From: an uncultured Lachnospiraceae bacterium
Lineage (GTDB): Bacteria; Bacillota; Clostridia; Lachnospirales; Lachnospiraceae
Assembly (NCBI GenBank): GCA_905236925.1
Contig: CAJOQS010000219.1
Span: 1 to 7,706, forward strand
Direction of reading: 5' to 3'
Length of the DNA: 7,706 bases
Shown: positions 6,316 to 7,706 of the stretch, piece after piece
Layout of the letters: every line of letters starts with the position of its first letter
Numbering within the stretch: the stretch's first letter is position 1
Notes under the pieces: generated by a model
Database searches by the model: none
The model's input: the letters and a program-made list of their open reading frames with translations, nothing else
Told to the model about the DNA's origin: nothing
Translations under genes and position numbers: made by a program

Positions 6316-7107
6316 TCAGAACTCCGAAAGAAGGCTGTCCCATTTTCTTGTATCAAAGAAATGAGCCACCGCTTCGAGAAGTTCGTTCTTGCTGATCGAC
6401 TTCAGAAGATATCCCTCGGGCTTAAGCCGCATAACATTCATAACGCTCTCACGGTCATTCTTGCCCGTAAGGAAGATAACAGGTATCTTGGCGGAGTTGG
6501 GTTCGCTGCGGAGCATCTCCAGTATCTGGGGGCCCGAAGTAACCGGCATGTCATAGTCAAGCAGGATCAGGTCAGAGGTGTGCCCTGCGATGTAGCTGAT
6601 CGCCTGCATTCCCGAACGCGCGGCAGTAACCTGATATCTTGAGCCCAGCCACTCCTGCATCATCTGTAAAAACGTGATGTCATCATCTACCAGAAGTATA
6701 TGATGCTGCTTCTTTCTGTTGAGGTTCTCCTTGCGGACAATGGTCTGAAGCTCGGCAGAAAGGTTCTTGACATCGATGGGACGCTTGAATTCACACGCGA
6801 TCAGGCTGCGGGAGATCAGTTCCTCCATCTCCGCCAGTTCTTTTTCGTATCCGACAACGCAGAGCGGAGTATCGGTATTGAAGCAGAAATCCTTCAGGTA
6901 CGATAAAAGATCGGACGAACCATACACATAATCGCCCACAAAAAGCACGACCGCGTCGGCCCCTTCTTTTTCAAACTGGATCGCTTCAATCCTCGGCTCT
7001 ACATGAACAGTGTCGATACCGGCCTTTTTCAAGGTCGCCACCAGCGTATTGGTCATCAGCATAGCGCCGTGATTAATAAGTAAAACCTTTCCTGTCAAAC
7101 CTGCCAT
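6316..7107 (-). CDS. Response regulator with degenerate receiver plus intact receiver, no output domain
   Basis: A cytoplasmic protein of 263 residues. The C-terminal receiver (about 135-252) is intact: acidic residues Asp141-Asp143 in ILLVDDD, phosphoacceptor Asp184 in LLDYDMP, Thr214 in FLTG and Lys236. The usual LKPI is LKSI here. The N-terminal half (about 6-122) has the strand pattern of a receiver (VLLINHG, AVVLFVGDY, PLCVVGY, ACEFKRPI) but lacks the chemistry: the acidic pair is Asn12/His13, the phosphoacceptor position is Phe56, the Thr position is Gly86 and the Lys position is probably Arg109. It should not be phosphorylated and may be a docking or dimer domain. There is no DNA-binding or enzymatic domain. 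The ATG at 7107 has AAGGG 9 bases upstream. It follows the HPt gene by 37 bp, so it probably takes phosphate from that relay. Confidence 0.88.
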   Translation of the reverse strand: MAGLTGKVLLINHGAMLMTNTLVATLKKAGIDTVHVEPRIEAIQFEKEGADAVVLFVGDYVYGSSDLLSYLKDFCFNTDTPLCVVGYEKELAEMEELISRSLIACEFKRPIDVKNLSAELQTIVRKENLNRKKQHHILLVDDDITFLQMMQEWLGSRYQVTAARSGMQAISYIAGHTSDLILLDYDMPVTSGPQILEMLRSEPNSAKIPVIFLTGKNDRESVMNVMRLKPEGYLLKSISKNELLEAVAHFFDTRKWDSLLSEF

Positions 7108-7128
7108 AGATTATTCCCTTCTGTATAA

Positions 7129-7144
7129 CGCGGCACAATCCGCG
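7129..7144 (-). repeat. Small intercistronic hairpin
   Basis: CGCGG and CCGCG arms of 5 bases enclose 6 bases, directly after the HPt gene's stop codon. There is no T-run on the minus strand, so it is not a convincing terminator. It may stabilise the upstream mRNA end or be chance. Confidence 0.3.
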
Positions 7145-7706
7145 TCAGCTTCCCTTTCCTTCCGAAAGGAGCTCGTTCACGCGATCCCAGTCATAGCTTC
7201 CCACTGCCTTGCGGAGTCCCTCTACCCGCTCACGCTCATTTTCCGGGATCCTGAATCCATCGAGATAATTTATTATATACGACATACTGTCAGAATCAAG
7301 ACTAACTATAAATTCTCGCATCGAATCATATGCCTCGAGCAGCTCCTCATCGGTGATCATCGGGAGGTCATCATCTTTCGGAGTTTCCTCCGGCTTTTCA
7401 AGCAGAGGAGCGAGCTTTCCGACCAGCCCGCGATAACGTTCGAGAAGTCCGGGCAGTTCGGCATCAAGTGTCGCCTCGTCGCCCGCCTTGCCGGCCATCT
7501 CCAGCTTCTCGGCCAGCGCTCCCAGCTTCTCGGCTCCTATGGTACGCGACGTACTCTTTAGAGCATGGACCTTCACCGTCGTATTCTCGATATCACGCGC
7601 GCCCCAGTACTTTTCTATATCGTCAGCGCTCGCGGCTCCGTTCTTCGCATAGATCGTCAGGGCTTCAAGATAAGTCTCCCTGGTTCCGCAGTGTCTCAGA
7701 CCGGAA
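7145..7706 (-). CDS. C-terminal part of a probable hybrid histidine kinase: HPt domain plus helical tail
   Basis: The reading frame is open to the right edge, so the start is outside the window; 186 residues are visible. The fragment begins SGLRHCGTRETYLEALTIYA, a typical first HPt helix, and continues with the signature VHALKSTSRTIGA, where the His is the phosphotransfer residue. The HPt domain ends near LLEKPEE. A tail of about 80 residues follows (from PMITDEELLEAY), helical and acidic, with IPENERERVEGLRKAV and YDWDRVNELL, as I recall from Lachnospiraceae hybrid kinases. A GTG at 7576 is not a real start because it would cut the HPt domain in half. The upstream part is probably kinase and receiver domains, which is inferred. 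It likely exchanges phosphate with the receiver protein encoded 37 bp downstream. Confidence 0.85.
   Translation of the reverse strand, partial: SGLRHCGTRETYLEALTIYAKNGAASADDIEKYWGARDIENTTVKVHALKSTSRTIGAEKLGALAEKLEMAGKAGDEATLDAELPGLLERYRGLVGKLAPLLEKPEETPKDDDLPMITDEELLEAYDSMREFIVSLDSDSMSYIINYLDGFRIPENERERVEGLRKAVGSYDWDRVNELLSEGKGS

Noticed and set aside
7574..7576. GTG as the start of the HPt protein
   Set aside because: The frame continues upstream to the window edge with a clear first HPt helix, so this is an internal Val codon.

Overview
The window reads as chromosomal DNA of a Gram-positive anaerobe of the Clostridia, most likely a gut or rumen Lachnospiraceae. This is inferred from gene style: lipoprotein sugar-binding proteins, a YesM/YesN two-component pair, a solo ECF S component beside a MocR-like regulator, and a hybrid kinase with a phosphotransfer (HPt) tail. 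No rRNA, tRNA, CRISPR array or insertion sequence is visible. Genes are packed tightly and no stretch over 300 bases lacks a gene. All genes are on the minus strand except one.

Region A (1-4376, minus strand; transcription runs from high to low coordinates) is a sugar-sensing and uptake locus. A YtfQ-like sugar-binding lipoprotein (4376-3357) is followed 5 bp later by a YesM-type histidine kinase (3351-1882). The kinase overlaps a YesN-type response regulator (1901-645) by 20 bp. After a 162-bp gap comes a second YtfQ-like binding lipoprotein (482 to beyond base 1), probably the first gene of an ABC sugar importer that continues outside the window. The likely logic is that the first lipoprotein presents the sugar to the kinase, the regulator is phosphorylated, and it activates the importer promoter in the 162-bp gap. 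That gap holds a clear extended -10 (598-606) and repeated AAAACGA heptamers.

Region B (4437-6299) is a probable vitamin uptake and control pair. An ECF S component (minus strand) is divergent from a GntR/MocR-type regulator with a PLP-binding aminotransferase-like domain (plus strand). Their predicted promoters overlap face to face at about 5201-5210. The pairing suggests vitamin B6 uptake under PLP-responsive control. The regulator is only 348 residues, with about 63 residues after the PLP lysine, shorter than canonical MocR proteins. A strong intrinsic terminator (4437-4475) ends the S component gene and abuts the promoter of region A.

Region C (6316-7706, minus strand) is the end of a phosphorelay operon: the C-terminal HPt part of a large, probably hybrid, kinase that runs off the right edge, then a protein with a degenerate receiver fused to an intact receiver and no DNA-binding output domain.

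I see no obviously new defence or mobile system. The most informative points are the binding-protein/kinase/regulator cassette with its candidate operator, and the compact MocR/ECF pair.
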